A DNA stretch of 17,260 bases from JAWVZU01 sp033722075 (GTDB lineage Bacteria; Pseudomonadota; Gammaproteobacteria; Xanthomonadales; SZUA-38): positions 1 to 17,260 of the forward strand of contig JAWVZU010000049.1 in assembly GCA_033722075.1 (NCBI GenBank). The letters are read 5' to 3'. Positions 14,928 to 17,260 of this stretch are shown piece after piece (position 1 is the stretch's first letter; each line of letters begins with the position of its first letter). Made by a program: the position numbers and the translations under genes. The notes under the pieces were generated by a model that saw only the letters and a program-made list of their open reading frames with translations, was not told the origin of the DNA and did not search any database.

Positions 14928-16502
14928 ATGAAAAAGTTCTTGAGGGTCGCAATACTGGGGGTCGCGTGGGTTGCGGCACAGGCTGAACCGACCCCGGGCG
15001 GATGGATAGGCTGGGCGTATCTCGGTGATGGCGGCGACCTGCCGCTGCGCGTGTGGTTCGAGCAGGATGCCGAGGGGCTGGTTGCCCGCTTCGATGGCGT
15101 GCCCTGGCGCCAGCGCGGCTGGACGTCGGAAGTGCGACTGGACGGCTCGAAACTGTCCCTGGTCACTGCGACGCCCAAGGGTACGGCGATCGAGCTTTCC
15201 GGGACCGTGGAGAGCGACCGCTGGTCAGGCACCGCCGAGTTCGCCGACTATTCCGGTGACTTCGAACTGCTCCACGCGCCCGGCCTGGCCGACATCGCCC
15301 CGGAAAGCTATGCGGAACTGGCGGGTTTCTATCGGATGTCGGATGGCGACGTCGTGGAAGCGAAGCCGCGGCCCTGGGGCGAGATCGTCCTTCGCTCAAT
15401 CCGAACAGGCCAGCAACGAACTCTGCTGCCAACGGGACCTGATACTTTCATGACCGGCCCGGCCCGTTACCTTCCGACGCCCGTCGAGGCCCGCTACGAG
15501 GTCATCCACGGCGAGGATGGCGGCGTAACGCTGCTGCGCAAGGGGCGCAATGGCGAAACCAGCCGCGGTGAATCATTCCAGCTACGCAGCCGGGAGATCA
15601 AGTTGTCGCGCGACGGCGTCGAACTGGCGGCGACGATCACCGAGCCGGACGATCGATCGGTGACCAGCGGTGTGGCGCTGCTCGGCGGCGCCACATGGGA
15701 AAGCCGTGACACGGTTGCCTTCTGGACCCGCAACCTCGCCGCGCTGGGCTTCGCGGTGATCGCCTGGGATCGTCGCGGCCATGGCGAGTCGGGTGGCGAG
15801 GCGCCGAGCGCATTCGAGGTCACCGCGGGGGACGCGGTGGCTGCGGCCGCGGTGCTCCGTGAGCAGGGGGTTTCCCCGGTCGGCTATTTCGGCATCAGCC
15901 GGGGCGGATGGACCGCGCCCCGGGCCGCTGCGACGGATCCTTCCGCCGCATTCCTGATGCTGCTGGTTCCGCCCGCAACGACTCCTGCGGTGCAGGAGCA
16001 GTCCTCAAGAGTGGCGCAATTGAGGGCCGACGGGTTGGATGGGCCGGCGCTTGAAGCCGCCAGCCGCGCGCTGGAAGCGGCCTGGCGGTTCGCCAGCGTG
16101 GACAGTGACGATCGGTGGAAGACCTATGCCGAGCGACGCCGGGCCGCCCTGGCCATGGGCATCCCGGAGGACGTGCTGCCCCCGTCGGAACGGGATCCAG
16201 AATCCTGGCGCTGGTCGCGTCTGAACATGCACCATGACCCGAGGCCGGACCTCGCGAGTTTGCGGATACCAGTGCTGGCACTTTATGGGGAACTTGACGC
16301 CAATGTCCTGCCGCTGGTGCATCGACCGCTCATGGCCGATGCGCTGGACCAGGCTACAGACGTGACCCTGGTGACGATTCCCGGTGTGCCCCACAACCTC
16401 GGCCGGTCCAGCGAACTCCCGCACCATCGTTCCACGGGCGTCGGGGCCGAGGGCTTCGACATGATCATGGAGTGGGCGAGGGCACGGGGAATGATCGAAT
16501 AG
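14928..16502 (+). CDS. Exported alpha/beta hydrolase
   Basis: The 524-residue protein has a signal peptide (about 1-19, Ala-Ala-Gln-Ala-Glu), an N-terminal beta-rich domain of about 220 residues, and a C-terminal alpha/beta-hydrolase domain. The catalytic triad can be read as Ser324 in Gly-Ile-Ser-Arg-Gly, Asp457 in Tyr-Gly-Glu-Leu-Asp-Ala-Asn, and His489 in Gly-Val-Pro-His-Asn. An Asp-Arg-Arg-Gly-His-Gly-Glu-Ser strand-turn (291-298) is also typical. Such two-domain exported hydrolases are usually esterases or acyl-peptide hydrolase relatives; the substrate is not determinable. The ATG at 14928 gives the signal peptide; the open frame extends to 14856 without family sequence. Only a weak purine-rich stretch lies upstream. 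The following YgbA gene has its own promoter, so this gene is probably monocistronic. Confidence 0.9.
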   Translation: MKKFLRVAILGVAWVAAQAEPTPGGWIGWAYLGDGGDLPLRVWFEQDAEGLVARFDGVPWRQRGWTSEVRLDGSKLSLVTATPKGTAIELSGTVESDRWSGTAEFADYSGDFELLHAPGLADIAPESYAELAGFYRMSDGDVVEAKPRPWGEIVLRSIRTGQQRTLLPTGPDTFMTGPARYLPTPVEARYEVIHGEDGGVTLLRKGRNGETSRGESFQLRSREIKLSRDGVELAATITEPDDRSVTSGVALLGGATWESRDTVAFWTRNLAALGFAVIAWDRRGHGESGGEAPSAFEVTAGDAVAAAAVLREQGVSPVGYFGISRGGWTAPRAAATDPSAAFLMLLVPPATTPAVQEQSSRVAQLRADGLDGPALEAASRALEAAWRFASVDSDDRWKTYAERRRAALAMGIPEDVLPPSERDPESWRWSRLNMHHDPRPDLASLRIPVLALYGELDANVLPLVHRPLMADALDQATDVTLVTIPGVPHNLGRSSELPHHRSTGVGAEGFDMIMEWARARGMIE

Positions 16503-16535
16503 GGGGCGTGGCGCTAAGACGAAGCCGGAGCGAGC

Positions 16536-16549
16536 TTGACCGCGGTCAA
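16536..16549. promoter_or_regulatory. FNR/DNR-type operator before the YgbA homologue
   Basis: TTGACCGCGGTCAA is a perfect 14-base palindrome matching the FNR/DNR/NnrR core (TTGAN6TCAA). Its centre is at 16542.5, exactly 41.5 bases upstream of the transcription start predicted from the -10 box, which is the class II activator position. FNR-family regulators respond to low oxygen or nitric oxide. Which one acts here cannot be told from the site. Confidence 0.75.
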
Positions 16550-16571
16550 AGTCGCCACCGGCGGCATGGCT

Positions 16572-16577
16572 TATGCT
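16572..16577 (+). promoter_or_regulatory. -10 box of the YgbA-homologue promoter
   Basis: TATGCT matches the -10 consensus at four of six bases and puts transcription start at about 16584, the A of the ATG. No -35 hexamer is needed because the FNR-type palindrome occupies that position. Confidence 0.5.
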
Positions 16578-16583
16578 TGATTC

Positions 16584-16952
16584 ATGAGCGCTCTGGGACC
16601 GAGACTGCAGCGAGAGTACCGAACCATGGAGTGCATGGTTGCGCTCTACTGCCGGCAGCGACACGACGCGGAATCCGCCCCCTGTGACGATTGCGGGAGT
16701 TTTCTGGCCTACGCCAGGAAGCGCCTGGAGAAGTGTCCCTATGGGGAGGAAAAGCCGACCTGCGCCCGGTGCCCGATCCACTGCTACAAAGCGGCGCCCC
16801 GCGCCCTCGCACGGGACATCATGCGCACAGCCGGACCGCGCATGCTCTGGCGCCACCCCTGGCGGACGCTGGGCCATATGCTGGACAAGCTGAGAAAGGT
16901 CCCCGACCCGATGGAACTGCGCCGTCAACGGCGCTCATCCGCCCGGCGCTGA
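16584..16952 (+). CDS. ygbA: YgbA homologue, nitrous-oxide-stimulated-promoter family
   Basis: The 122-residue cytoplasmic protein matches the YgbA / 'nitrous oxide-stimulated promoter' family: Gln-Arg-Glu-x-Arg-Thr-Met...Met-Val-Ala-Leu-Tyr-Cys (9-23), Ala-Tyr-Ala-Arg-Lys-Arg-Leu-Glu-Lys-Cys-Pro-Tyr-Gly-Glu-Glu-Lys-Pro-Thr-Cys (42-60), Cys-Pro-Ile-His-Cys-Tyr-Lys (63-69) and Ala-Gly-Pro-Arg-Met-Leu-Trp-Arg-His-Pro (83-92). Cys51, Cys60, Cys63 and Cys67, with Cys34 and Cys37, look suited to metal or Fe-S binding. In enteric bacteria ygbA is controlled by NO (NsrR regulon); here the FNR/DNR-type palindrome upstream suggests a similar signal through another regulator. The start is required by the family's N-terminal motif, although no ribosome binding site precedes it and the predicted transcript begins at this ATG, so a leaderless mRNA is likely. 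Confidence 0.92.
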   Translation: MSALGPRLQREYRTMECMVALYCRQRHDAESAPCDDCGSFLAYARKRLEKCPYGEEKPTCARCPIHCYKAAPRALARDIMRTAGPRMLWRHPWRTLGHMLDKLRKVPDPMELRRQRRSSARR

Positions 16953-16975
16953 AGAGGCAAGGGGCTTGGAGGTAC

Positions 16976-17004
16976 GTAGCCCGAATGTTGCATGAGTTGT
17001 CGGG
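16976..17004. repeat. REP-like element (GTAG plus CCCGA/TCGGG stem)
   Basis: GTAG is followed directly by CCCGA, and TCGGG 15 bases later can pair with it. This resembles REP elements, which begin with GTAG and form a short hairpin. A second CGTAGCC at 17053 hints at a paired arrangement. No REP-associated transposase gene is seen. Confidence 0.35.
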
Positions 17005-17057
17005 ATTTGCGGTCAATCTCGGGGAGGCAGCTTGTTCGATCGCACGCAGAAGCGTAG

Positions 17058-17069
17058 CCGTAGCTACGG
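17058..17069. repeat. Perfect 12-base palindrome
   Basis: CCGTAGCTACGG is a perfect inverted repeat without a loop, located in the gene-free stretch next to the second CGTAGCC copy. It may be part of the REP-like element or a protein binding site. Confidence 0.4.
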
Positions 17070-17260
17070 TTCAAGGGGGATCGGGCGAGATGACCCTCGA
17101 GATTGGGTGCAAAACCGACAGCGCGCAAGCTGTAACCCTCGATCGATCGCTTAGACAACGCCCAACTCATGGACCTGAATAGCTATTTCTTTCCGACACG
17201 CGCGTAACTTGTGCAATATCCAGGCTACGGGCCGCGCGGTCCGAAGATGTCCGTCCCCAC

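Larger units (their letters stand above)
16953..17260. other. Gene-free stretch with repeat-like sequence
   Basis: No reading frame here looks like a real gene, and base composition is less GC-rich than the flanking genes. It holds a REP-like hairpin, a 12-base palindrome, two copies of CGTAGCC 78 bases apart, two copies of ACCCTCGA (about 17093 and 17135) and a small ACAGC/GCTGT stem (17118-17133). An ATG at 17247 followed by Ser-Val-Pro could be the start of a gene running off the window, but four codons are not enough to call it. Confidence 0.5.

Noticed and set aside
17150..17175. Integron attC-like GCCCAAC site
   Set aside because: The seven-base match has no GTTRRRY partner at the right distance, and no integrase or cassette array is present.

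Overview
The window is high-GC, gene-dense bacterial DNA with short intergenic gaps and many start/stop overlaps. The protein families (DUF1329, OPT transporter, NnrU, large DUF5117/DUF4953-type zinc metalloprotease, YgbA/NO-stimulated family) point to a gammaproteobacterium. I lean towards the Xanthomonadales/Wenzhouxiangella neighbourhood, but that is inferred from family make-up only. I see no rRNA, tRNA, CRISPR array, insertion sequence or integrase.

Layout. (1) 35-1733 (+): two tandem paralogous six-helix membrane proteins of unknown function. (2) 1799-4075 (-): an OPT-family transporter (TTG start) followed 9 bases later by a small membrane/coiled-coil protein. (3) 4215-7484 (+): an exported DUF1329 protein overlapping an exported cyclophilin-type prolyl isomerase, then a small protein with a Gly/Met/Pro tail, then an NnrU-family membrane protein. 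(4) 7567-11278 (+): an HD phosphohydrolase, a large periplasmic zinc metalloprotease and a TrpF-like protein lacking the catalytic cysteine, all joined by 4-base overlaps. (5) 11534-14440 (+): a four-gene overlapping operon coding for a zinc-ribbon membrane protein, a membrane-anchored TerB-like protein, an unknown protein and a SUFU-domain protein. (6) 14468-14815 (-) and 14928-16502 (+): a divergent EthD-like protein and an exported alpha/beta hydrolase. (7) 16584-16952 (+): a YgbA homologue behind a perfect FNR/DNR-type palindrome. (8) 16953-17260: a gene-free stretch with REP-like repeats, perhaps with the first codons of a gene at the very end.

The best candidate for an undescribed system is the four-gene operon at 11534-14440. 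Bacterial SUFU proteins are known mostly as putative immunity proteins and TerB proteins as stress-response components, yet here they are locked together by four overlapping cistrons with a membrane zinc-ribbon protein. Second is the TrpF-like protein without its general-base cysteine, coupled to a protease instead of trp genes. Third is the YgbA promoter: the FNR-type site, the -10 box and the start codon are spaced for class II activation of a leaderless mRNA. Two families tied to nitrogen oxides (NnrU, YgbA) lie in the same window, but the NO-type regulatory site is seen only before YgbA.
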